Shown one piece after another: positions 46,635 to 59,154 of a stretch of DNA of 64,000 bases. This stretch comes from Purpureocillium takamizusanense (Eukaryota > Ascomycota > Sordariomycetes > Hypocreales > Ophiocordycipitaceae): contig NC_063074.1 in NCBI RefSeq assembly GCF_022605165.1, forward strand, positions 1,143,501 through 1,207,500, read 5' to 3'. The notes below the pieces were generated by a model. The model did not search any database and was not told the origin of the DNA. It saw nothing but the letters and a program-made list of their open reading frames with translations. The position numbers were made by a program, and so were the translations under genes. The stretch's first letter is position 1, and each line of letters begins with the position of its first letter.

Positions 46635-47548
46635 CTTGAGAGGCGTGGTAGTTTGGTATGCAGGAGGCAACGTCGTCTGTCCGTGGGCGCTCCCGGGACG
46701 AGGTCAAGGTCGCAAGGCTTACAAATGAGCCGTCAGGCAGACGTCAATGGGTGAAGCTCCCACGCGCATGCAATGCATGGGAGACGGACGTCAACCCGCA
46801 ACGCCTGCCCACCGCCGCAGTTGGACAGACCAGGGCGTCGTCACTGCGGGGCTCACTCAGGACCCCAGCCGCCAGCGCCCCACCAAAGCTACCACCTACG
46901 ACTAGAGGTACCTCAGTACCCAACCCAAGAAGTAAGTACCTAAGGTACCTATCTTAGCACCTCTAGTTCCCTACCAACAACTAAAGTGCTCTGGTAAGTT
47001 GCTAGACACGGTAATACCTTTGACACGAGTACAACTTCGTAAGGATGTCGGAATCAGGTACCATGGTAGTGAAGGGCTCCTTCCCAGAGAGCCCTGGAAG
47101 GTATAACCTTAGTAGGTACCTCTAGTAGTAGGCTTCGAAGGTTTTATCTGTTAGACAATCAACACACGAAGCCTCATCAGTGCCCCTCAGCAAATAATTC
47201 AGCCTGCTCGGCCGGCCGTCACACAACGACCGCAGACAACCCAACGCACAAGCATCTCCTACTATTTACGCAAGCCCCGTCGCAGACGGTGGCCCCCAAT
47301 AATGCCTGTCTATAAAAATTCCCCCTCATGATGAACACGCACATAGAGTTGGGCCCTCGCTGAGGCTGCCGGTATCCTTCCAGTTCCGCCAAAAAACACC
47401 GTGCAGGCCACAGCCACTGGATAGCTCCAGAAAGTCAAAGTCGAGATCCTTCATAGCCATAACGCCCGGTCCCATGCCAGAAGCCCAAAACAGTCCAGTC
47501 TTCAGAATCAACACAAGTGGCCGACCGAGTTGCCCGGCCCGGCCCGCC
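46635..47548. other. IST1 promoter / NMA111 3' flank with GTACCTA motif cluster
   Basis: Between 46900 and 47130 there are about eight GGTACC/AGTACC/TAGGTACC-type hexamers in both orientations, the densest such cluster in the window. I see no gene. Confidence 0.6.
46903..47130. repeat. cluster of TAGGTACC-type motifs
   Basis: This cluster includes GAGGTACCTCAGTACC, AGTACCTAAGGTACCTA and TAGTAGGTACCTCTAGTAG. Similar clusters occur in many other intergenic regions of the window but not in exons. Confidence 0.75.
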
Positions 47549-50500
47549 CTACTCCTCCTCGGCCTCCTCGGCCACGGGCGGGATGCCGTCTGTCGCCTCG
47601 CCCTGAAACACCTCGGAGCCCTCGTACGTGACGCGTCGCCATCCGCACGCCTCGCTGTCGTCCTTGATCCACTCCATCGTCGGGAAGTAGTGGTCGTTCT
47701 TCTTCATCGTGATGACCCACGGCACGCTGTCAAAAGTCACTGCCTTGAGACGGAAGTCTGCGCACCAGTCAGCACAACTCAACCATACACAAGAAAAGGG
47801 AGGGGGAGGGGAGAGTTGGCGCGTTGCAACGTACAGGTATTGTCGGGAATCCTCCGCGTCGCGGCGATGAAGGATTCCAGGTCCGGAGTCGGCTTGCCGT
47901 TGACGTGCGTGATGAAGTTGGTCGGCGCCACACCATACTGGTATGCCGGCGACCCGCGGATGCGACTCGAGACGTACACCTCGCTGTGCAGCTTGCTGAT
48001 CTGCTGGCGGACGGCCTGGTGCGGGCGGTGCAGGACGGCGCCGCAAAACGACACGGCGTGGTCCGTCTCCATGTCCTTGGCCGCCACCGTCGGCAGCTGC
48101 AGCTCCATCTCCTCGCACTCTCGCACGATGACGGCGTCCAGCACCTCGCTCGTGTACATGACGTCAAAGTCCGAAATCGTCGTGCAAATCTTGCCGTTGA
48201 GCGTCAGGACGATATCGCCCTCAAGGAGGCTCACGGGGTGCTCCCCCCGCTCAAACGTCCTCTTGCTGACCATGAAGAGTTGGTGGTGCGAGCGGTTGGC
48301 CTGCGTCACCTTCTTGATCCACTCGTCCGACACGCCCATGACGCGCGCCTGCGACATCTGCACGGACCGCAGCTCGACCGACAGCATGCGCAGCTGCGGC
48401 GTCTCCCCTTTCTGCACCGTCGAGATGACGGGCAGCAGTGTCGGCGTGCCCAGGCCGAGGTAGTACTCTTCGTCGCGCTGGCTGCAGGGCGACCGCTCGC
48501 CGAGGTAGTTGAGCCACAGCGCCTGCACCGTGCCGTCGGGCGCCACGAGCACGCCGCTGTTGCACGTCGACCCGAGGTTGCTGTCGATTGTGATGGCGTC
48601 CACGTTGACGGCGCGGTACCGCGGCGCACCCGAGTTGGCCGGGATGGCCACAGCAGTGATCTCGGTCACCGTGGTCGAGCCGTGCACGACGCGTCCGATC
48701 CTGTTGTATCCAAGAAAGTACGTCTTGGCGCCCTGCGTCAGGTGCTCGCTGCTGAGCCTCGCACTCTTGACGGGCGCGTCTACAAGGGACGGGTCGTACT
48801 TGATGATGGCGTAGTTCTGGAGTGGGTGTAGGAAGATGACCTTGCCCTCGACGATGATGGAGTCGGCAATCGTCACCGTGATGTCGCAGAGGTCGTACGG
48901 GACGACGGCGCGCGAGATGAGGACGAGGCCGTTGTCGGCGTCAATCACCAGGCCCATTCCCCACCTACGGTTCTTGGGGAAGCCGTCCAGCTTGACGGGC
49001 ATGGTGCAGTTGACGTGGACGAAGCTCCTGATCAGGTCCGCAATGCCGGGGTGTGGCATATGATCCAGCTCGATGAAGGAGGCAGATCGTCGGACGGGAG
49101 GCACCGGTGGCAGAGGGTCGCCAAGGTCCTTGAAGTCCCACAGGCCCGTCTCGTCGTTGCGAATAGCCATCTTCATCTTGGAAGACCAGTGGCGGTCCAC
49201 ATAGATGACGGTCGTGTTCAGCGTGTGCAGGTCGCGCAGATGCTTGTATGTAGCCACGATCCTCGCCTTGTCGGGGATGTCCTTCATGACCTTGATAAAC
49301 GTGTCCAAGTCCGGCACCTTCTTGTGATCGACGGTCTGAACGATCCATCCGCTGTCTGTGTTGTCGAAGCGGAAGGAGCCCGCCGACTCGCACACGTAGA
49401 CGCCCTTGACGGCCACGGCATACAGCCTGGCCTGCTGGTACGAGAGGTCGTGGAAACTGGCGCCGGCAACGGTGACAAAGCGGTCTGGCGTGATCTGGTG
49501 AAGGTCGCCGACCTCAATCTCGACCTCGACGTCCTGGCCACCCCGCTGCAGCTGAAACTTGATGGGCTGGCCGACGTTGGAGTCGAGAATGTCATCGAGG
49601 CGGATAAACTGTGTGATGAGCTCTCCGTTGACCTTGACCAAGACGTCGCCTTCCTCAATCTTGTTGTGCGAAGGGCCGTCGGGAAGCACAATCTCCGCCA
49701 CTAGCATGTTGGTCTCGTCAGGAAACGCCTCCCGCGTCGCAGACTCCCAGTGCGGACTCAGTCCTAACCTGCGACACTCGTCGAAGGGCTTGAGAAGGAA
49801 CTGGCATTGAATGTCGCCACGAGTGACGGGCTTTCCCTGCTGGATGCATTGGAGAGCGCGCAGGGGCCGGTCCAGCGGGAGGAAGTAGTCGGTAGACGCG
49901 CCGTCGGAACGACCGCCAGCTTGGAGCGCAACGGCAGAGCCGTCTTTGCTGACGACGGGACTGCCGGAGCTACCGCCACTGGCAGCGGCATTGGCCTGGT
50001 AGTAACACGTGTTGAAGTCGCTGTAGCCTTCGCCGTATTCGGGGGCATTTCGATCTAGTCGACTGATGACACCAGAGAGGATACTGAGCTTCTCACCAGC
50101 GTCGTTGCCAACCACTCGAATCTCGACACCCACTGTGAAATGAATGGTATGGTTAACTTGCGGACACAGAGCAGACGCGTAGGGGTCGGGGGCTCTATAC
50201 CTTTGGCCTGGTCGGGGCTCAGATCGAGACCATCGACATGCATATACTTGATGGCTTTGGGGTCGTAGCGAAGAATGCCAAAATCGTGGACGGGATCGCG
50301 GTATACCGGGTAGCAGTCGACTTCCTCGTGGTTGTCGAAGACACAGTGGCCCCAGAACGGACCAGCGCCGACGACATGGCGGTTTGTCATGATGTATCTA
50401 CAGGATGAAGCTGGGTCAGCACGAGACATGGCCAGCCAGCTAATCACGCCGACATTTGAAAGTTTGTATACGTACCCTCGCTCGGAATCGACGACGAAGC

Positions 50501-50822
50501 CCGTCGCCTCGCTGGTCAAGGCCGCATCCGTGTCAAAGGAGCACGTCTGGCAAAATCGAATGGCGACGACGTTGCGAACCACCTTTTGGATGGTGTCCTG
50601 CCACTCGCCCAGGCTGCCGGGGGTGCCAATGTACATGGGCGGCGCGTGGAGGTGCATGTCGTCGCTGAGGACAGACTCATCGTCGTAGTCTGCAATCTCA
50701 ACATCGGGGGTGTTGTCGTCGGCGGAAAGCTTGCCGTTGACGGCTCTCTTGGCCGGCGGCGGCTGGTCTGGAGAGGCCGCAGCCTTTCTCTTGGCGGCGG
50801 CGGACCTTCGTGTGCCGTTCAT
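47549..50822 (-). CDS. NMA111: HtrA-type serine protease NMA111 (pro-apoptotic)
   Basis: Exons on the minus strand are 50822-50476, 50397-50201, 50132-47835 and 47757-47549, giving 1016 residues, in the range of fungal Nma111. The N-terminus [16 protein letters not shown] has Lys/Arg clusters that fit nuclear import. The first trypsin-like domain has the full triad: His123 in TNRHVVG, Asp154 in DPVHDFGIL and Ser237 in [13 protein letters not shown]-like segments follow ([17 protein letters not shown]), then a second, degenerate protease-PDZ unit and the conserved C-terminus [18 protein letters not shown]. Nma111 is a nuclear HtrA-like protease linked to apoptosis and lipid homeostasis. Each junction restores family sequence (SERGYIMTNRH, QAKVGVEIRV, DNTYFRLKAV). 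Confidence 0.95.
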
Positions 50823-51664
50823 GATGACGGAGGCTGGTTTGGGGGAGGATCGCGCGAAGGGCAACTCTGGCGGGACGCAGGGCTGTACTTTGTCGCTAGG
50901 AATTCGGGGAGGGGAAGGGGCCGTCGCGCCGTTTTCAATATAATAGGCGGCGGGCGTGACCGTGAGTGACCTCGGGGTCAAAGACGGTCGATCGTAGCTG
51001 GGGACGAGACGACGCGACACACACACACGCAGCGTCCGTCCGTGGCAAGACAGACGTCAAGCAAGGCAGAAAGAGAGAGAGAGACGGAGCCTAGCCGGGT
51101 GCGGGCTCGCAGCCTTGCGGGCTCGTGACGGGACTTTTCTTTGTCAGCCCGACGGAGGGTCGCAGCGCAGTGCGCAGCCAGAGAGGCCGGGAGGGATGGG
51201 GGGGTTTGCGGATCGCGGTTCGCACGAGGGAGATGCTGTCGCCGGAGAGGGGTGCTAAGGCGGCGGCGCGATGGGAGACGACGAGGGATGGTGGATGGAC
51301 AGACAGTCCATGTGATGTGTCGTTGGGGAGAGGCGAGCAGGCGGATGCGACTTTGGGGGTGGATCAGCAGGATGGAAATTGCAGCCCTCTCAGTTGCAAG
51401 CGTCGAGGTGCCTGGCGGCGGCGGCGGCAGCGACAGCGACTTGGGCCCACCGGGGGCCCCAAGAGCAAGCAATCATGGGCGTGCTCTTTGCCTTTTTGGG
51501 GGGGGCGCGCTCCTCTCCTCTTTTTTTTCCTTCGCCCTTTGCCCTTTGCCTCTCCACTGCATCGCCAAACAAACGAGCAGCTGATAGAGAGGCCACCCAG
51601 GTCCCCAAAAAGTTGCAGTGCGCGGCAGTGGATTTGCTCTCACTGAAGTCCGTGAGGTGAGGTG

Positions 51665-51885
51665 CCCGTACCAGTACCTATGGCATCCATCGTAGGTACT
51701 AAACCCTACACCTGGGTGCTACTAACCTTGATGGGGGGAGGTATCTACATTTTTTTCTTTCTTAGCCGTACTTCCAGGCGATTCCACCCGCTACCTACCT
51801 ACGTACTAACTGAAAAGTACCTACTAAGACACCTTATTCGACAGATACCTACCTCTAATAGGTGCTAAGGTACCGGGTACAGCTC
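51665..51885. repeat. cluster of GTACCTA / TAGGTACT motifs
   Basis: Motifs include CAGTACCTATGG, CGTAGGTACTAA, CTACCTACCTACGTACTAAC, AAGTACCTACTAAG and GATACCTACCTC, in both orientations. Confidence 0.75.
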
Positions 51886-52383
51886 CGGTGCCCTTGGAAC
51901 TTTCGTCCGGCCCGCACCCGACAGCTGCAGGGTGTGCATGTGTGGGTTCAGTTCATTCATTCACGCATCCAGGGTGCGCCATCGCTGCTGGAACATGAAT
52001 GACTGAGGTGACACCTCTAGCTGCCCGCAGGCGGCTGCACACATCGCTACACTCGTCCATGAATCCCATCACCTCTCGTCTGGCGACCTCATCCATATAG
52101 GGCATGATTATGTAATGACCGTCAAGTACCTACCTTGAGAGCCAACAACCTCCCCTTTCCCACTGACAGCGCCATGAAAGAAACCTGACCGAGTCTGACG
52201 CCGACCGAAATGGATGATGGGGACAGCATGCACGCATACACTCACGCATTCACATCACCAATCTCACCGCCTGCTGTACGACCTTGCGCCCCAGGCACCC
52301 GGCCGGGCCTTGGCCGCCGCCGGCGCCGCCATTACCGGACAGAAACAAAGGGGAAAACCATCAGGAGGCTTCACTGCCATCGT

Positions 52384-52432
52384 GTCAGCGTCAGCGTCAG
52401 CGTCAGATCAGATCAGATCAGACCAGATCAGA
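52384..52432. repeat. compound GTCAGC / GATCA microsatellite
   Basis: Four GTCAGC units are followed directly by about five ATCAG/ACCAG pentamers. Confidence 0.9.
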
Positions 52433-53321
52433 AGAGGTGGATGGATAGGAAGGGCGGCATGCGGGCGCACCTGGATGGATCATGGCCATCCATGTACAGT
52501 ATATAGATGGCCATTGTATGGATGCATCATGGATGGATGTACACACGGATGGCCACCCTCCCTCGGCGCCGTCCAGGTACATACCGGTAGGGAAGGTAGG
52601 TCCTGCTTCGTACAAAGTACCTTGATCATGTCTGCTTTGCCCTCCCCCAAAGCCCGCTCACCACCAGTTTCTCTCATCGTTCGTTCTGGCAGTCGGCGGC
52701 CGGCCTTGCCAGACGACATTCGTTCGTGTCCAGTTCACCGCCCGCCCTCAAGCGCGGCTGCATGTCTCACCCCTGCCGTGGTGGTGGGTGGACGTGTGGG
52801 TTGCATGATGGGGGTTGACGGCTACACCCTCGTCAACCACCCTCAACCACCATCACCATCGTCACCACCATCACCACCACTGTGAACAAGTACGAGTCTA
52901 TCCGCAGTGTGTGCACCCCGTGCTCGCCCGTTTCTCACCCGCCGACGGCTTGCCAAGAGCTCCCCCTCCCCTCTCATCAACCCGGGCAGCGGCCGCCAAC
53001 CGATGCGGCTCAGCAACGTACGGATCTGCGCCTGTCACGGGGGGGCGGGGGGAACCGTCCAAGTCGGCCGGCCTCGATGAGTCCACGTCCCCAGCCTAGC
53101 AGCCACCCCTTTTTTCCCCTTGGCTCTCGTCTTGTCTCGTCTCGCCTCGTCTCGCCTTCATGTGAACAACCATGTGATGGATGCGATCCCACGGCCCTCG
53201 CTCTCTCCAGGCTCTCTGAGTCTGCCCTCTGCTGCCGGCCCGACACGCTCTGCACGCGCCCCGTGGGTGCCAGCCTTGTAGCAAGTCAACCCCGCGACTC
53301 CACGAACAAGGGCGATGGCAA

Positions 53322-53347
53322 ACACACACACACACACACACACACAC
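53322..53347. repeat. (CA)n microsatellite
   Basis: A run of about 13 CA dinucleotides; a shorter one follows at 53462-53471. Confidence 0.9.
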
Positions 53348-53864
53348 GTCAGAGAAGGTCCCAGATCACCCACGGCTTCCGCTCAGTGCTCCCCGTATCC
53401 TATCCCATCAGTGGCCCCAAACCATCTTCTCGGCGCACACTAGTCCATGCATTCATCCGTCACACACACACACTGAACCACAGCCGCGGACTGGGGACAG
53501 CCTCGTACAAAAAAGTCTCTGTCCCCGCGTCGCACTGCGCCTACGCGTGTTTCTCACAGCCGACACACAAACGGACATAATCGCCAGACACAGAATCTGT
53601 TTATAGTAGGGCCGCATCCGCCGTCCTCTGCTACGAGAGGAGATATCTCACCCTATCCCTCTCGAGAAGAACAAGCCGCCGACACTACTGAAGAGCAAAG
53701 ACTTATAACTCGTCGCCCGAAACACCGCATCATGACGCCTGTACCATAGAAAACCTCCTCCCAAGCCCTTGTCCCAGAACCAGGCGCCCATACGATGAGG
53801 TCCTCAGCGTGATGAACCAACGCCGATGCAAAAGTAAAAACGCAAAGCAAAGGGCACGACAAGC

Positions 53865-54800
53865 CTAGACCTCGACAGACTCCTCGATCTCAGACTCGGC
53901 CGTCTTGACGAGCTCGTCGACGCCTCCTTCGACGTCTTCTTTGATGATGACGTCCTCTTCGTCGTCCTTCTTGATCCTCTTGGAGGCACTATTGGCTGCG
54001 GCACGACCTGATACAGCGGCATGGTTAGGGTGATGGCGCTTCTCGTGGCCGGAAGTTACAGTCAGGTGCGTAGTAGTTTTACGTACCCGCGCCGCGCTTC
54101 TTTGGGGTGACCTTGTTGTCATCCTCGTCGTCGCTGGCTCCGGGAGCCACAATCGCCTCGGACTTCTTGGGACGGCCGCGGCCACGTGCTACGCGTTTCA
54201 CCAAGAGACGTCAGTGAGCTTTCTCTCCCTCTCTCCCTCTCTCCCTCTCCTCCCCGCCTCTCTCCAGGGAACTACGCAGCTAGTTGCCACAGGGGGACAG
54301 GCACATCCATCGGATTCGCGTCAAAGGGACTTACGGGTCGCTCTGGCCCGGGTGGGAGTAGCGGGCTTGGAGCCGCCGCCGCCGCCGCCGCCGCCGCCAT
54401 CAGCGCCCTCCTCGTTCTTGAGCTCGGCAATCTCCTTGTTGAACTTGGTCCACATGTTCTGCATGCTCTTCAGGGTACGGCCGGGCATGTTGATGCGCGA
54501 CCAGTTGACCTGCTTGCCGTCCTCGCGGAGCTGGACGATGATGCGGAGGAGCAGCTCTACCTGTGCGTGCGTGCCGTACGCGCCCCCCGGTCAGCCTCCT
54601 CCTCGCTACTTGTGTGCTTTGAAGCCCAGACAGGGGAGAGAAGAAAAGAAAAGGGCAAAGGTAAAGGGAACAGAATCCTTTTTTTTTTTTTTTGCACGTC
54701 GGTGGAGAGAGAGTTGACAACGACGACGACAACGTACCTTGGCCTCCTCGGTCCAGGCGGAGGACTTGGTGGGAGTGGCGGTAGTTTCCACGTCGGACAT
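53865..54800 (-). CDS. small AT-hook nuclear protein
   Basis: Exons on the minus strand are 54800-54738, 54560-54335, 54188-54087 and 54007-53865, giving 177 residues. The N-terminal 70 residues form a helical unit with WTEEAKVELLLRIIVQ, NWSRINMPGRTLKSMQNMW and FNKEIAEL, resembling a reduced Myb/SANT or trihelix-like fold. An eight-Gly run, a PTRARATPRGRGRPKKS AT-hook, an acidic SDDEDD patch and a Lys-rich SASKRIKKDDEED tail follow. The sequence predicts DNA binding in the nucleus. Many ascomycetes have such small AT-hook proteins without a defined function; I do not recognise a named gene. All introns are GT-AG and junctions keep frame. A minus-strand TATA box lies at 55082-55090. Confidence 0.87.
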
Positions 54801-55081
54801 TGTTGCTTGGGTTGCAGAAAGATGAAACTAAAAAGAAAGAAAGAAAAGAGAAGACGAGTCTACTGCGAAAATTTCAACGCAGCGTGTTTGGGGGCACAGT
54901 TGTGGACTCCGTTGCTGTGTGTTTGTTTGTCTTGAGCAGGTGTGGGAAGGGGAACAAGACGCGCGCGTTGAGCGTAATGCCGTGCGGGAGAGCGTGTGAG
55001 AAAGGTGCACGAAACTGCGCGGAACGAGAAGGAGAAGAGAGAAAGAAAGAGAAAGAAAGAAGAAGAATCAAAGGGGGCCAG

Positions 55082-55090
55082 CCTTTTATA
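55082..55090 (-). promoter_or_regulatory. TATA box of the AT-hook gene
   Basis: The minus strand reads GGGTATAAAAGG, about 285 bp upstream of the ATG at 54800. Confidence 0.6.
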
Positions 55091-55446
55091 CCCGCGGCGA
55101 AGCGGTGTTACTGATTGCGGCATGTGCCTCTGAACAGCACCAGCCGCCGGCTGTCCGCCAGGTGCGCGGGCAACCAGGAAAGAAGAGAAAAGAAAAAAAA
55201 AATAGAGGCGCGCTGGGCAACTGCCCGGACAGGCGGGTGCGCGGCCCGGCGGAGCGAACGGGCGAGCGAGCTCTCGCTGGCAGCTGTCCGTTCATCAACT
55301 GCAGTGGATGATTGGGAAGGGGAGCTCACATGGAGGCTTGCTGTGGCGACGCCGTGTTCGTGCCGTGCCGTGCTGGTGGAAGAATGGCATTCCTTGTTCG
55401 CCATGACGACACACTCTCCAGGCATCCATCTCTTCGGGTTCAAGCC

Positions 55447-55466
55447 AATGAATGAATGAATGAATG
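55447..55466. repeat. (GAAT)n microsatellite
   Basis: Five tandem copies of the tetramer. Confidence 0.9.
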
Positions 55467-56373
55467 TGCCCTGAAGAGACGGCAGAGTGGCAAGTCACGA
55501 TGCGGCAAGGCGAAAACGTACCAAAGCAAAACAGAAAATTAAACAACCCAGTCGGCTAGTATTTGCATCCTCGAAGCCCCCAGAGAGCATCCATCCATCA
55601 GCCAAGCAAGTCCTGGGTTTATTGGCAAAGTTGCAACTTTAAACACGCGGCGATGCCCGGCCACATGCCGGTGTTGAGAAAACTACGACGTCGAAACTAC
55701 GAGCAGGTTCCACAGAAGAGCTACCAGACAAACTGAGAATAAACATTCTCTCTGCATCAACAGCCATTCTCTTACTTGTGTAGCCATGAGACCCGTGGCA
55801 CGGCAATGCAATGCTAACCTTCAGTTAAGTTCCGAGTGGATTCAACCAATTCACTACAGACATTTACTTCATCGACACCAACGCACCGCACTGCTCCATG
55901 ACAAGCGGACCGCTCCTTCTGCAACTAAATCTATTGCTGCTCTTGATGCCCCTCCGCTCTAGAGACTCAAGCGGCCCCAAACCATGCTCAGGGACAGAAC
56001 GTTGCAGCGCCGCTTTGTCATCCATGTCGTTTGCTGTCGTGTCTTATCGCGGCCAGCCCCGTATGCAAGAGACGCGACATGCTCCCCTAGCTTCAACCCT
56101 TAGACAGGACCGACGCACGCCCTCCCTGTACAAACACGCAACACCCTTCGCCCTCACCCTTCGCCATCAGAACGCCTTGCGCTGTGCGCGCAACGCAAGC
56201 TGCGCGTCTGGCCTTGGGAAGCACCCTCCTCAGCTCGTCGCAACCCCACCAACTCCAAACAAGATGCAGTCGTAGTAGCCGTGATATGGGTATCCATCTT
56301 GCCGTGATCAAAGCAACGCAAAATGCACGCAGTCCGTCCTGCGCCTCACTAGCCAGCCGTTAAATCCGACGCT

Positions 56374-59154
56374 CTACTTCATCTTCTCTCTGAACGCCAT
56401 GAACTCGCCGAGTCGCTTCTCATGCTCCTCGCAAGCCGCACTCCATCGCCGCCGGACGTCGTTGTCCTGTTGGACCCAATGCATATAACTCTGAATGTCG
56501 CTGTCGCTGCGAGCCCCCAAGAAGGCATAGCCCTTGGCGGCTCTGATGGAAGAAATATTGAAGTTGCGCGTGGCAAAGTGGTCTACTACTTGGCCGTTAA
56601 AGTTGTCCCACTCTTGCAGGTACGTCTCGAAGTCTTCAAGATACTTGCTCCACGAGGCCGCGTTCGGCTTCATCCCCTCAATTGCCACAGTAGGTGGCAG
56701 CCGTGGTGCCTCGGGAGGAGGCGGGAAGTCAAGGGGCGGTGCCTTGGGCTTCTTGATCGGTATCTCCTCCGATGCTTTGCTCTCAAATGGCAGGCTGTCC
56801 TTGAGAGCATCCAGGGATCGCAGACCGGACTGTTCGCGGGCAAATGGAGCCACGTTCTTCAGATCCGCAAAGCTAGCGCGGATATCATCGCTGTCCTCTG
56901 ATCCCATTGTGTTCGGATCGAGGGGTATCTTCTCCGGCCGCTGAGGTTTGCCGTCCCCAGTCACGGCATCGACGTTTCCGGGCCGCCATTCGGGCCGCGT
57001 AGGCTCAACGGGTATGTTGCGCGCGTTGTTGAAATCGCTCGAGGGGGCGGCCGTTGGTCCCGTTGGAGGCGAGTCGATATCCATGGCTTGAGGGCTATCT
57101 ACCGGCGTCTGCTTTGTCCCAGCACTGCGGCCGCGCCATTCGTACGTCTCACCTTCGCTGGAGTCTTCGTCGACAATGGCTGCACTACCTGCCGTCGGCC
57201 TGGCCTTGACCTTCTTAGAGTTCGCACGGCGCGTGGGCGAGGCCGGGTTGCCGGACGTTGGTGGCGGGACAAATGCCTGTGGTCCAAACTCCCATTCATC
57301 AGCGTTGAACCCAGTCGGCTTCGTCTCGGCTTGCGTTTGAGGAGCCGGAGGCTCGGGCTCGGGTCGTCGCATCGACGGCCGCTTCAACGGCGAGCGGCGC
57401 GTGCTTCTGCCGCCCGACGAAGGGCGACTATGAGTACGTCCCTCCTGTGGCTCTCCACTCCCGGCACTGAACTGCCACGTGTTTTCCCTTTCGTCATTGA
57501 CAAACTGCGTGTTGATGTCATCGACGCTGGTCTTGGCAAACGGATTCTGGCCCGTGGTCGGCGATTTGTGCTCGGTAGTGCCGTCGCCCACGGGAAAATT
57601 GAAGCTACCCACAAGAGTTTGGTCAGCAGAGTCCCTCGTATCATGCGAGTCTGGGGTTGAGCTGGCTGCATGCATCCTGTCCTTTTCAGGCGAACCGTCG
57701 GCCCCCTTGTTCTTTATCAAGTGATCGAGAAGCAGGTGCTGCCGCAGCTCGAAAGGACTGAGATTCTGGAAGCTTTCCTGGTCTCCACTAGAAGCCGGAT
57801 TCTGGCGGTGGACTTCGCTGGCGTTGAAGTCATGGCTTATTTCATACTCATGAAAAACCCATCTGCCGTAGTTCAGACATCCGGGGTGTCTGCCGTCACA
57901 ATTTGAAAATGAAGAACACGCAACTGACGGCAAATCATAAGGAGTGGCATACAATGATGGGCCGCTGGCATCCTGGCCTTGAGGCTCGGTCTCTAGCGAG
58001 TGTGTCAGCGGTCAAGCTATGGGTACAGTATGGGGAGAGACTCACGGTTCGGAGCATCTGAAGTTGGGTCAAGGCTCCCGTAGAAATTGCTGGCGTTAGC
58101 CCTGGCTTTGAAAGACGTGTCGCCGCCTGTCTCGTCGGCGGTGTATGTCGGAAGAGCATCTTCCTGTGGCGTATGGAGACCGGATTTGGGGACGCTAGAG
58201 CTGCGGTTCCCTCCGTTTCTATCATCCGAGTCGGACGGCTCCTCCCTACGGTATGAGCTCCCAGAGCTCTTGGCGCGGCCAAGAGGCACGCCGTCAAACG
58301 GATTTGTCTTCTCGCCACCGTGCGATGTGTATGGCGTGCTCTGTCGGGCGTCTGCAAAGGCATCGCGGTCTCGGAACTGGCTAAGAGGATCGGGCATAGG
58401 GCCATCCTGGGCTTTCCGGGGAGGAGGCGGAGGCGGCTGTCGCTGGTCTGCGTTCATCCTCGTGTAGTAACTCGCCGCAGAGAATGGGGGCTCGTCCCCA
58501 GGCGCCGCTGCGCGTGGCTGGTACCCAGATTTTCTCGCCCCAAACGAGGCTTCCGCCCGCTGTCTGGCCGTCTCCGTCCGGGGTGGAGGTGGAGGAGGCT
58601 GTGATGGGCGAGCTTCTTTCTGCGCGTTCTTGCTGCTTCCATGGGACTGGCTCTTGCGCATATTTTCGAAGGCTCGGGCGGCGTTCTTCTTCGCCTCTGG
58701 ATCGGCTGCGGCGCCTTGCTTGGCCGTGGGAGGAACACCATTGGAGAATCGAGTCTGCCATCGCTGCGCCCCTGACGTCGCATTGCGTGCGGCAGCGTTG
58801 CGGCGAGGAGGCGTCGGAAATTGCTGGCTAACGTTCGCCCACGGGTTGCCCTTGACGCCCGAAGCGCCTACCCTGTTTGTCCGACTGAGCGTCGCATCGT
58901 ATTTCGCCTTCTGCTGAGGGTCGGAGAGGACCTCGTGGGCGGATTGGATGATTTGGAACTTGGAGTTGACTTCCTGCTCTTTGCCAGGATTGCGATCGGG
59001 GTGGTACTTGAGCGCTGGAGAGGTGTCAGTGAGGAGATCCCTTGTCGGCGAGCGATTCCGCCTTACCTAGTTTCCTGAATTGCTTCTTGACCTCGGTAAC
59101 GTCTGCAGTGGTGGGCAGCTCCAGATCAGCGTAGTAGTCCCTAGTGGGAGCCAT
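56374..59154 (-). CDS. J-domain (DnaJ) protein with long disordered C-terminal region
   Basis: Exons on the minus strand are 59154-59067, 59014-58046 and 57992-56374, giving 891 residues. The J domain occupies about residues 6-70 (TRDYYADLELPTTADVTEV, then ALKYHPDRNPG with the HPD signature, ending QKAKYDA), so it should stimulate an Hsp70. The rest is mostly disordered: PPPPPPR tracts, NPFDG and NPFAK motifs (NPF, EH-domain ligands), Ser/Arg-rich stretches and an SPLKRPSMRRPEPEPP segment. The last 110 residues look folded and helical (WSKYLEDFETYLQEWDNFN, FMAFREKMK). Cytosolic or endocytic work is suggested by the NPF motifs; that is inference. The layout is found in ascomycete J-proteins of unknown client. 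Both introns are GT-AG and restore frame. Confidence 0.9.

Larger units (their letters stand above)
50823..53864. other. long intergenic region with simple repeats
   Basis: This 3-kb region between the NMA111 start and the AT-hook gene has no supportable gene. It contains a (CA)n tract at 51018-51030, TACCTA-type motif clusters at 51665-51885 and 52125-52135, repeats at 52384-52432, CATCAC/ACC repeats at 52845-52880, CTCGT repeats at 53126-53156 and a long (CA)n tract. Two plus-strand ORFs (52214-52885 and 52882-53580) are translations of this low-complexity sequence. Confidence 0.5.
54801..56373. other. AT-hook gene promoter / J-protein 3' flank
   Basis: This contains GA-rich tracts at 54830-54855 and 55030-55070, an A10 run near 55190-55201 and a (GAAT)n repeat at 55447-55466. 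I see no protein-coding gene with family features. Confidence 0.5.

Noticed and set aside
52214..53580. Two consecutive plus-strand ORFs (223 and 232 codons)
   Set aside because: They translate microsatellites and CT-rich sequence into His/Ser/Arg/Thr runs; no conserved features.
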